Below, piece after piece: positions 8,395-16,085 of a stretch of 45,333 bases of DNA. Made by a program: the position numbers and the translations under genes. The notes beneath the pieces were generated by a model that was not told where the DNA came from, did no database searches, and saw nothing but the letters and a program-made list of their open reading frames with translations. Positions within the stretch are counted from its first letter, which is position 1; the number at the start of each line of letters is the position of its first letter. The DNA comes from Bryobacterales bacterium (lineage in GTDB: Bacteria; Acidobacteriota; Terriglobia; Bryobacterales; Bryobacteraceae), in NCBI GenBank assembly GCA_020846745.1, contig JADLDI010000118.1, forward strand, positions 1-45,333, written 5' to 3'.

Positions 8395-10869
8395 ATGTCA
8401 AGCTCGAACCGCCTTACTCGATTCGTAATCCTCTTGTTATTTCTTACTGCGATCGTTCTGGCGTTCACCCCCGCAGTGAGTGCTCAAACCACTTCAAAGG
8501 TCACTGTTTCAACCAGCGTTAAGGGCGCGAAGTTCCGTGTCGACGGACAAACCTACGTCGTCGACACGACGTTCGATTGGCCCTCTGGCAGCAAGCACGT
8601 CCTCGAGTTTCCCGTATCGGTCGAGCTTGGCGGCTTGCAGTATAGCGATCTCTTCAATGCCCGCTACACATTCAGTGGTTGGGCCGATAACCAGGGTTTG
8701 TTGAGTCCCGCCGGCGACCTCGTGCAGGTGGTTACGGCCCACCCTGCCGTTACGTCGCTCACCGCAAATATCTCCGTTGAGTATCTGGTTCAACTCGTCT
8801 GGTATCAGGGCCTGGTCACACCGCCGGACACCTCTCCCACGCTGTCCCCCAGTTCGTGCGGCGCTCCCAGCAACCCTGTACCTGCCGAGTTTCGCGTGGG
8901 CGTAGTGTACGTCGACGGAACTTGCTATTGGAACAACGTCGAACTCTGGATGAGCGCCGGCACCCATACCCTCAACGCTTTTCCGTACCCCGGTTTCGTC
9001 TTTATCGGTTGGCTTGCAGACACTCATAAAGACGCCTATCTGCGGACGTTCGATATCCAAGCGCCCATCACCGTTGTGCCACGGTTCAGCCCGGCCAAGC
9101 GCGTCAATTTCCGGACGGATCCGCCCGGCCTGGCGGTAATGGTCGACAGTGCAGCCATTCGAACGACATCGGTCGAACCGTGTGAACCCAACAATCTGCT
9201 GCCGCCAGGTGCGCCGAGCACCAGCAAACAGGCCTGCGTCGGAGAATTCGACTTCGCCCCCGATTCCAAGCACACCATCGGCGCAGTCTCCCCGCAGGTC
9301 GACATGAGTGGCCGAACCTGGGTATTCACGGGTTTCAGCAATGGGATGGGCCAGAATGCTACCTACACAACAGGTCCAACCGCCTTCCCCGAAGACAACC
9401 TTCTCGCCACCTTTGTCCGTGGAACCCCGGTCAGCATTACTACCAAGCCCGCCGGCCTGGCGCTCCAGTTCGACAACAATCCGGCAACCAACGCAACATA
9501 CACCTTCTTCGCCGCCGGCACGAAGCATTCCGTGACCGCTCCCGCGGAGCAGACCGCGAGCAACGGTAGAAAGTACAGGTTCAAGCGTTGGTCGAATGGC
9601 GGACCCGCCACTCAGGAGTTCACCGTTCCAGCCAGTCCAGACCTCAGCTTTATCTTGGAAGCCGAGTACGAACTGCTGAATAGAGTTTCGATTGACGCGA
9701 ACGTCTCGGGCATTTCCTTCCTCGTCGATGGAGAGGCATGTCCGGCGCCTTGTCAGATCGACCGCTTGCCGGGGGCTCAGGTGGTAGTCGAACCGCCACC
9801 CATGAGTCCAGGGGGCGAAGGAGAGCAATTCGTGTTCGACAGATGGGCCGACAATCAGCCACTGAGCCGCACCCTCACCATACCCGCCTCCGATCCTCCG
9901 GCCTTACATGCGCTCTATTCGAAGACATACCGGTTGCTTACGGCCATCGACCCGACCGAGGGCGGCCGTATAGCCGTCAGCCCCTCATCGCCAAACGGCT
10001 ACTACAAGCCCGATACTGTAGTCTCGCTTCGTGCAGAACCCGCTGACGGATACAAGTTCCGCCGATGGGATTACGCCCTTCAAGGCACAGACCCGGTAGC
10101 TTCGTTGACCATGGCCGGCCCGCGTTCGATAGCTGCACGTTTCGACAAAATCCAGGTAGCGCCCACGGTAACCATACGCAGTGCGGCCGGACAGACTCCT
10201 GACGGGGTGGTTGCACCCGGGTCGCTGATCTCGATCTTCGGGACCAACCTCGCGGCCACCTACGAGGTCGGCCCCACCCGTCCGTTCCTCGCGCAGACCA
10301 TCGGTGGCGTATCGGTTACTGTCGGCAACCGAATACTGCCCCTGCTGTTCGTGTCACCCGACCAGATTAACGCGCAACTGCCCCGCGACCTGGCCGCCGG
10401 CGACTACGAGTTGATCGTCGTGCGGGTCGGCGCGCAGGAACAGCGTGGCAAGTTCCGCGTCGAGGCGACCGCGCCTGGCCTGTTCAGCCAAGTGGTGGAT
10501 GAGCTGGCGTACGCCGCGGCCCAGCACGAAGACGGCGCCCCGGTGACGCTCGCCAGTCCGGCCAAGCCGGGCGAGTCGATCACGCTGCTCGCCACTGGGC
10601 TTGGTGCGTACCGATTCCCGGTCCGCGAAGGAATGGCTTTGCCAACCCTTCCGGCCTACACAGCCCAGGCTGAAGTTGCGGTGCTCGTGGGTCCAGCCGA
10701 CGCGCGCCTGGAACTCGAATGGGCAGGTGGCCAGCCCGGCCAAGCGGGGATGGACCTGATCCGCTTCAAGGTTCCCGCGGACGATCGCGGACCGGGCCCC
10801 TGGACAATCCGGATTGCGGCCGCCGATCGGATGAGCAACTCCGTGCTGCTCCCAATCGCCGCGCAGTAA
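8395..10869 (+). CDS. Secreted repeat protein with Solibacter C-terminal domain (TIGR03437-like)
   Basis: From the ATG before a clear signal peptide (hydrophobic core ending VSAQ), the product has 824 residues. The middle holds about six modules built around an aromatic motif: FSGWADNQ, FIGWLADT, FTGFSNG, FKRWSNGG, FDRWADNQ and FRRWDYAL. They resemble divergent InlB B-type repeats. From about residue 589 onward comes PDGVVAPGSLISIFGTNLA and the following beta-rich region, which matches my memory of the Solibacter C-terminal domain. Such proteins are exported and often surface-anchored. Function is unknown; adhesion or carbohydrate binding is plausible. An upstream in-frame ATG at 8341 would put 18 non-signal residues ahead of the signal peptide. 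The gene is divergent from the exported dehydratase across about 80 bases. Confidence 0.85.
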   Translation: MSSSNRLTRFVILLLFLTAIVLAFTPAVSAQTTSKVTVSTSVKGAKFRVDGQTYVVDTTFDWPSGSKHVLEFPVSVELGGLQYSDLFNARYTFSGWADNQGLLSPAGDLVQVVTAHPAVTSLTANISVEYLVQLVWYQGLVTPPDTSPTLSPSSCGAPSNPVPAEFRVGVVYVDGTCYWNNVELWMSAGTHTLNAFPYPGFVFIGWLADTHKDAYLRTFDIQAPITVVPRFSPAKRVNFRTDPPGLAVMVDSAAIRTTSVEPCEPNNLLPPGAPSTSKQACVGEFDFAPDSKHTIGAVSPQVDMSGRTWVFTGFSNGMGQNATYTTGPTAFPEDNLLATFVRGTPVSITTKPAGLALQFDNNPATNATYTFFAAGTKHSVTAPAEQTASNGRKYRFKRWSNGGPATQEFTVPASPDLSFILEAEYELLNRVSIDANVSGISFLVDGEACPAPCQIDRLPGAQVVVEPPPMSPGGEGEQFVFDRWADNQPLSRTLTIPASDPPALHALYSKTYRLLTAIDPTEGGRIAVSPSSPNGYYKPDTVVSLRAEPADGYKFRRWDYALQGTDPVASLTMAGPRSIAARFDKIQVAPTVTIRSAAGQTPDGVVAPGSLISIFGTNLAATYEVGPTRPFLAQTIGGVSVTVGNRILPLLFVSPDQINAQLPRDLAAGDYELIVVRVGAQEQRGKFRVEATAPGLFSQVVDELAYAAAQHEDGAPVTLASPAKPGESITLLATGLGAYRFPVREGMALPTLPAYTAQAEVAVLVGPADARLELEWAGGQPGQAGMDLIRFKVPADDRGPGPWTIRIAAADRMSNSVLLPIAAQ

Positions 10870-10971
10870 AAGCGTGAATGACTGAAACCGGCACTTTTGC
10901 TGTACTAAGATGTCCCCATGCGCTGTCAACAGTCGCTTGGCCCCACCGGGCAAGCCGCGTCGGTGTTTGAA

Positions 10972-10999
10972 CTCAGCGGAGGACCCCTCAGCGGAGGAC
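10972..10999 (+). repeat. Tandem duplication carrying two Shine-Dalgarno-like boxes
   Basis: The 13-base sequence CTCAGCGGAGGAC occurs at 10972-10984 and again at 10987-10999, a 15-base period. Each copy holds GGAGGA. Only the second is at a proper distance (5 bases) from the ATG at 11004; the first sits 20 bases away. Confidence 0.7.
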
Positions 11000-11003
11000 A
11001 CCT

Positions 11004-12347
11004 ATGCTGCCCGTTCTAGCCCTCGCTGCTCTGCTGCCCCATTTGGAGCAACTTGCCCCGAACGTCTGGGTGGCTGGTTTTGCCGATAAACACGGATCGG
11101 CGAATTGCAGTTGGATCCGGCGCGACTCCGATACGCTTCTCATCGACCTTCCGCGTGGCGTCCCGGTTGCGGATTTCCTGGCGGAGGTACACCGCATTTC
11201 CGGTAAGCCCGTTCGCGAAGTGCTTCATCTGACATCTGGAAAGGATGACGCCGCAATTGTCGCCGCCATCCAAGAAAAAGGCGTCAAGGTTTCTGTCCCT
11301 TCAACCAATCACACCCATTGGCTTCCAGCCCAACGCATCCTTTTCGCCGGCCCGGAGGTTGTCAATGGTCCAAGGGCTCCGTTGAAAGGCACGGATACCG
11401 CCACGTGGATCACCAGGCTCGAGGCTTTGGAAAAGCTCGCTCCAAAAATAGTCGTGCCCGGACGAGGCGCGTGGGGCGACGCCTCTCTGCTCGCCCGGCA
11501 AAAACGTTACCTCCAGGAACTCCGGCGCCAGATCGCATATGGCATCACAATGGGCCGCTCGGTCGCGTCGGTGGAAAAGGATCTCTTATTACCTGCCTCG
11601 TATTACACGTGGATGCCCTACGACAACCCGACACAAGAGGACGTAAGGCACGTGTATAGCGAATTGACTACCGCGCCAAAATTCGACTCGCCCAGACCCC
11701 GCGCGCTCGTTCTGATCGGCGACCGCTTCCACGAACCAGAGCACCTGGAACGCGGACTGAGAATGGCATTCCAGACCGCGAAAGTAGCACCCCACTTCAC
11801 GGTGGATATCAATCAGCTAAATGCGCAAAACCTGGAACAGGTCGACCTATTGGTGATTCTGCGGGATGGGATGCTATGGCCGGACGGTCCGGATAAACCC
11901 TATAAAATATGGATGACGCCGGAGCAGGAACAATCCGTTGTACAATTCGTCAACTCCGGCCGCGCATTCCTGAACCTACACAATTCCATGGGACTATACC
12001 CGGAGAATGGCCCCTACCTGAACCTGGTCGGCGGACGCTACATCGGACACGGTCCTTTGGAGCGGTTCCGGGTGGAAGTGGTCGACAAAAACCACCCGAT
12101 AACTTCAGGAGTTTCCGGATGGTCGGCGGCTGACGAACAGCATACCCCGCCGTACGATAAACAAAAAGTTCATCTGCTTCTGGAAAATCGGTCTGACGAA
12201 GGGCAGACGGCTGCCGCGGGCTGGTGCTACCAGCCCGGTAAAGGACGCCTGGTTCATCTCGCCTCCGGGCACACCCGAGAAGCGTTAGAGCATCCTATGT
12301 ATCAACGATTGATAGTTAATTCGATTCGCTGGTTGTTGAAGCAGTGA
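11004..12347 (+). CDS. ThuA-domain protein fused to a degenerate metallo-beta-lactamase-like half
   Basis: The 447-residue product has two parts. Residues 1 to about 215 look like a metallo-beta-lactamase fold (APNVWVAGFADKHGSANCSW, DTLLIDLPRGVP, KIVVPGRGAWGD). The usual HxHxDH zinc motif is replaced by HLTSGKDD, so metal catalysis is doubtful. From about residue 230 to the end it is a ThuA-type, glutamine-amidotransferase-like domain (ALVLIGDRFHEPEHL, DLLVILRDGMLWPD, FLNLHNSMGLYPENG, YIGHGPLERFRVEV, GRLVHLASGHTREAL). ThuA domains occur in sugar catabolism of soil bacteria and often in exported proteins. A short hydrophobic N-terminus (MLPVLALAALL) might be a weak signal. The duplicated GGAGGA boxes precede the start. 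The reaction is unknown. Confidence 0.8.
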   Translation: MLPVLALAALLPHLEQLAPNVWVAGFADKHGSANCSWIRRDSDTLLIDLPRGVPVADFLAEVHRISGKPVREVLHLTSGKDDAAIVAAIQEKGVKVSVPSTNHTHWLPAQRILFAGPEVVNGPRAPLKGTDTATWITRLEALEKLAPKIVVPGRGAWGDASLLARQKRYLQELRRQIAYGITMGRSVASVEKDLLLPASYYTWMPYDNPTQEDVRHVYSELTTAPKFDSPRPRALVLIGDRFHEPEHLERGLRMAFQTAKVAPHFTVDINQLNAQNLEQVDLLVILRDGMLWPDGPDKPYKIWMTPEQEQSVVQFVNSGRAFLNLHNSMGLYPENGPYLNLVGGRYIGHGPLERFRVEVVDKNHPITSGVSGWSAADEQHTPPYDKQKVHLLLENRSDEGQTAAAGWCYQPGKGRLVHLASGHTREALEHPMYQRLIVNSIRWLLKQ

Positions 12348-12431
12348 ACACTCCGATAGGCGAAAACGATCAATCGTCGTGCACTTCTTCACCAGATGGT
12401 CACACTTTTTAATTAAAGCGCATTTAACGGA

Positions 12432-12492
12432 TTGACTCCCTCGAATGGGTGTGGCAAATTAAGTCAAACTCCGTCAGGGAGGGAGTTTAGGT
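12432..12492 (+). promoter_or_regulatory. Upstream element and ribosome binding site of the first TonB receptor
   Basis: TTGACT at 12432 could be a -35 box. TGGCA follows 20 bases later, then TAAGTCAA. GGGAGGGAG lies just before the TTG start. The same arrangement, with TGGCA 21 bases after TTGACT, stands before the second receptor at 16022. The remaining sequence has diverged, which suggests the shared blocks are kept for function. Confidence 0.5.
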
Positions 12493-15400
12493 TTGTCTCT
12501 AAGACTATGCGTTATATTTCTGTCCGTAGTCTGTGCGTTTGCCCAAGACTACCGCGCTAAGATTCAGGGAATCGTAACCGACTCGACCGACGCAGCCGCC
12601 GTCGGCGCGAAGATCACGATTCGCAACCTTGGAACAGGTATCGTAACCACCCGCGATACGGGTGCCAACGGAGCATACCTCTTCGATAACGTCGAGCCCG
12701 GCACCTACCAGGTATCCGCCGAACTCCAGGGGTTTGCCAAACAGGTTCAGGACGGGGTACTGGTTCAGACCCGTGCTGACGTGACCGTTAACTTTCAACT
12801 CAAGCCCGGCGCCGTCGTTGAGACGGTCACGGTGTCCGCACAAGCCGTTACACTGCAATTCAATACGTCGACGCGCGAGCTCACCATCGACCGTAAGATG
12901 TTGATGGACCTGCCCGTCAAGGCGCGCAATCCTTTTACTCTTGCCCTGCTCGACCCCGCCGTGGTCAGCCGTTACACCGCCGAAAAGAATCCGTTCTTCA
13001 TGTGGTCTTCGTCGCAGATGGACGTTGGCGGCAACACGACAACCAGGAATGACCTGCTGCTCGATGGAGCACCCATCCAGATCGGTCCGAAAGGATCCTA
13101 TGCACCGCCGATGGATGCAACCCAGGAGTTTTCGGTTCAGCAGAATTCCGTCGACGCCGAATTCGGTCACTCGGCCGGCGGTACGATGTCTGTATCCATC
13201 AAGTCCGGTACCAACGAGATTCACGGCACCGGTTATTACTTCGGCCGCAACCCTGCTTTGAACGCGGTCGTTAACCCAATCACGCGTACCCCAAACTTCA
13301 TCCGCAACCACATCTGGGGCGGCACTGTCGGCGCGCCCATCAAAAAGAACAAGCTGTTCACCTTCTTCGCTTATGAAGGGTGGCGAACAAAAGAGCCACG
13401 CGACACCCTGCGCACCATGCCCACCAGTTTGGAGGCCACCGGCGATTTCTCGAAGTCCCTCACCCGCACGGGCACCCTCCGCACCATTTACGACCCCACC
13501 ACGACCGTACTGAATGTCGCTACGAATACCGCCAGCCGCACCCCCTTCGCCAACAACATGATTCCTGCCAGCCGCATCGATCCCACGGCCAAGCTCTTCT
13601 TACAGGATTTCTGGGGGCCGAACGGCCCTGGTGACGATGCCGCCGGCTCCAACAACTTCAAGGCGTCTTACGCCTGGCCGATGAAGAACTTCAACATCAC
13701 CAACCGTACCGACTGGAACATCAGCGACAAGTTGAAAGTCTTCGGTCGGTACTCCCGCTTCAAGACCACTCTCGACCAGCAGAACTACACCCCCAACAAC
13801 TCCATCGCGATGCCGAACGACAACGGCGGCATCATGAACTCGCGCAATGTTGCGGGCGACGTCGTCTGGACCGTTTCCCCCACCACGGTGGTCAACCTCC
13901 GTGGCAGCTTTTCCTCGCTTGAGGACGACTACTCCGCCCCGGAATATGCCGTCGGCGAAGCCGGGCTGTCCAAGTTCTGGCCCAGCGGTTGGTTTAAGCC
14001 TTATGTGAAAGACATGCCGCTCATCTACTACCCGCTCATCCAGATCAACGGCCTGGGCAGCGGCGCCTTCACCTTCGGCAAGTCCAGCTATTGGTACCAG
14101 CATCCGCGCCACTACTCCTTCAGCGGCAAGGCTTCCAAAGCGCACGGCGCGCATTACTTTAAGGTCGGTGCCGAATACCGCCGTCACCTGAGCGACGGTG
14201 TGTACCCCAACTTGATGAACTTCAACTTCTATGCCGACCAGACCGCTTCCACCTATCTATCGCCTAACACTGCTTTGAGCGGCGATCCTTGGGCGGCGTT
14301 CCTGCTCGGCACGGTCGACGAGCGCTCCAATGCTCAGGGCGTTCCGTTCCAGCGCGCCACTATTCCTTTCATTGGGATATTTGTCCACGACGATTGGAAG
14401 ATCAGCCGCCGGCTCACGGTTAATCTCGGCCTGCGGTATGAATATGAGACTGCCCCTTGGGACGACAACGACATCTACAGCCGTTACCTCGACCTGAGCG
14501 CGCCTAACCCCGCCATTCAAGCGAAGCCGCCGGTTATTCCGGCCGACCTGCTTGCCCTCTCCACGCCCAAGTGGAATGGCCAATGGGTGTTCACCGATGC
14601 CGACCATCGCCAGGCGTGGAACGTCCAGAAGAACATCTTCCTTCCGCGCATCGGGATGGCTTACAGGGTCAATGACAAAACCGCGGTAAACGTCGGTTTC
14701 GCCCGCTATGCGTGGCCCATGTCCACCATGGCGAATACCCTCGGCCGCTGCACGTGGTGCTCAGGGTTCAGCCAGACTTCGGTCCCACTCTCGTTCGTTG
14801 AGGGACGCCCACAGGCATACCTTAATGACCCCTTCCCGGCGGGCAACCCCATCCAGCAACCGATCGCCAAGAGTTACGGCGGCCAAACCAACCTGGGCAA
14901 CTCTATTAATTGGGCCAACCAGAACTACCGGACGCCGATCAACGATCGCGTCAATTTCACCATCATGCGCGAGATTCCCGGCGATTTCAAAGTCGACGCC
15001 ACCTGGTTCATGAATTTCGGCCGGAACATGCCGCACTCCGATCTGGCGAATATGGCGGATCCAAACCTCAGCTATACCTACAAGGCGCAGCTCTCCACCA
15101 ATATCGCCAACCCGTTCTACAACTACCTCACAGTCCCGCAGTTCCCCGGAACGCTTCGCAATGCTCCGCTGGTTAGCCGTGGATCTCTCCTTCGGCCCTA
15201 TCCGCAGTACCAGACGCTCACCGTGGACAACGTCACCAACTGGCGCAACCGCTATCAGGCCCTGCAACTCCGTGTGCAGCGCTCCTACAAGGCCGGCGCC
15301 AGCGTTCTCGTGGCTTACAACTACAACCAGGAACGAAACGACGCGTACTTCAACGATATCCAGCAGTATGTTCAACAGACGTTCTGGCTGGGCTCCAACA

Positions 15401-15912
15401 ACGCGCGTCACCGCCTGACGATTGCCGGAACCTGGGATGCTCCCGTTGGCAAAGGCAAGAAGTTCGGAACCAACATGCACCCCGTCATGAACGGTATTGT
15501 GGGCGGATGGCAGCTCAGCGGCATCTACAGCTACCGTTCGGGCGAATTCCTCCGGTTTAACGCCGCCGATGTGGCTGGCGATCTGAAGATCGACAACCCC
15601 GGCCCGCAGAAGTGGTTCAACACCGACAATTACAAGGTGCTGCCCGCGTTCACCCCGCGGACCAACCCCTACCAATACTCCGGCATCAACGGTCCGATTT
15701 TCTGGAACGTCGATGGTACGGTCTCCAAGTTCTTCCCGGTCACCGAAACCAAGAAGTTCGAGTTCCGTTTCGAAGCCTACAACCTGACCAACTCGCTGAT
15801 GTGGGCCAACCCCAACATGGCCGTTGCGCAGGCGACCACGGGCCGGTCTACCGCACAGGCAACTGGTAACCGCGGCCGCGAAATGCAGTATACCCTGCGC
15901 TTCATCTTCTAA
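12493..15912 (+). CDS. Oar-like TonB-dependent receptor, copy 1
   Basis: The 1139-residue product has a short signal peptide ending CAFAQ, then a carboxypeptidase-regulatory-like beta-sandwich (about residues 18-105: IQGIVTDSTDAAAVGAKITI, GAYLFDNVEPGTYQVSAELQ). A plug-like region follows (about 105-250: DLLLDGAPIQIG, QEFSVQQNSVDAEFGHSAGG), and a long outer-membrane beta-barrel ends in aromatic residues (YTLRFIF). Acidobacteria carry many such receptors, thought to import glycan fragments across the outer membrane with TonB energy; the substrate here is unknown. The start is TTG after a strong GGGAGGGAG site, since no ATG occurs before the signal peptide. It is followed by its own terminator and then by a close paralogue in the same direction. 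Confidence 0.9.
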   Translation: MSLRLCVIFLSVVCAFAQDYRAKIQGIVTDSTDAAAVGAKITIRNLGTGIVTTRDTGANGAYLFDNVEPGTYQVSAELQGFAKQVQDGVLVQTRADVTVNFQLKPGAVVETVTVSAQAVTLQFNTSTRELTIDRKMLMDLPVKARNPFTLALLDPAVVSRYTAEKNPFFMWSSSQMDVGGNTTTRNDLLLDGAPIQIGPKGSYAPPMDATQEFSVQQNSVDAEFGHSAGGTMSVSIKSGTNEIHGTGYYFGRNPALNAVVNPITRTPNFIRNHIWGGTVGAPIKKNKLFTFFAYEGWRTKEPRDTLRTMPTSLEATGDFSKSLTRTGTLRTIYDPTTTVLNVATNTASRTPFANNMIPASRIDPTAKLFLQDFWGPNGPGDDAAGSNNFKASYAWPMKNFNITNRTDWNISDKLKVFGRYSRFKTTLDQQNYTPNNSIAMPNDNGGIMNSRNVAGDVVWTVSPTTVVNLRGSFSSLEDDYSAPEYAVGEAGLSKFWPSGWFKPYVKDMPLIYYPLIQINGLGSGAFTFGKSSYWYQHPRHYSFSGKASKAHGAHYFKVGAEYRRHLSDGVYPNLMNFNFYADQTASTYLSPNTALSGDPWAAFLLGTVDERSNAQGVPFQRATIPFIGIFVHDDWKISRRLTVNLGLRYEYETAPWDDNDIYSRYLDLSAPNPAIQAKPPVIPADLLALSTPKWNGQWVFTDADHRQAWNVQKNIFLPRIGMAYRVNDKTAVNVGFARYAWPMSTMANTLGRCTWCSGFSQTSVPLSFVEGRPQAYLNDPFPAGNPIQQPIAKSYGGQTNLGNSINWANQNYRTPINDRVNFTIMREIPGDFKVDATWFMNFGRNMPHSDLANMADPNLSYTYKAQLSTNIANPFYNYLTVPQFPGTLRNAPLVSRGSLLRPYPQYQTLTVDNVTNWRNRYQALQLRVQRSYKAGASVLVAYNYNQERNDAYFNDIQQYVQQTFWLGSNNARHRLTIAGTWDAPVGKGKKFGTNMHPVMNGIVGGWQLSGIYSYRSGEFLRFNAADVAGDLKIDNPGPQKWFNTDNYKVLPAFTPRTNPYQYSGINGPIFWNVDGTVSKFFPVTETKKFEFRFEAYNLTNSLMWANPNMAVAQATTGRSTAQATGNRGREMQYTLRFIF

Positions 15913-15939
15913 ACAGGTTCAGGCGCAGTTCGTTGAACA

Positions 15940-15980
15940 AGCAGCACGGACAGGTGGACCACCCACCTTTCCGTGCTGCT
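15940..15980 (+). terminator. Hairpin terminator after receptor copy 1
   Basis: An 18-base stem with one mismatch is formed by 15940-15957 (AGCAGCACGGACAGGTGG) and 15963-15980, closing a 5-base loop. A T-rich tract (TCTGTTTCTG) follows. It lies 27 bases after the stop codon and fits a Rho-independent terminator. Confidence 0.8.
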
Positions 15981-16021
15981 TCTGTTTCTGCAAGGCGAGA
16001 TATATTTTTCCGAATCGGGAA

Positions 16022-16085
16022 TTGACTCACTTCTCAGACATATGGCATTGTTAATCAATCTCAGCCTGAGAGGGGAGTTCCTATC
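16022..16085 (+). promoter_or_regulatory. Upstream element and ribosome binding site of the second TonB receptor
   Basis: TTGACT at 16022, TGGCA at 16043 and TAATCAA repeat the arrangement seen before the first receptor. GAGGGGAG stands just ahead of the TTG start. Together with the terminator upstream, this shows the second receptor has its own transcript. Confidence 0.5.

Noticed and set aside
8509..9828. 439-codon open frame on the minus strand
   Set aside because: It is antisense to the secreted repeat protein and has no recognisable domain.
12452..12470. Sigma-54 promoter before the first receptor
   Set aside because: TGGCA is present but the GC element at the -12 position is not; the second receptor also lacks it.
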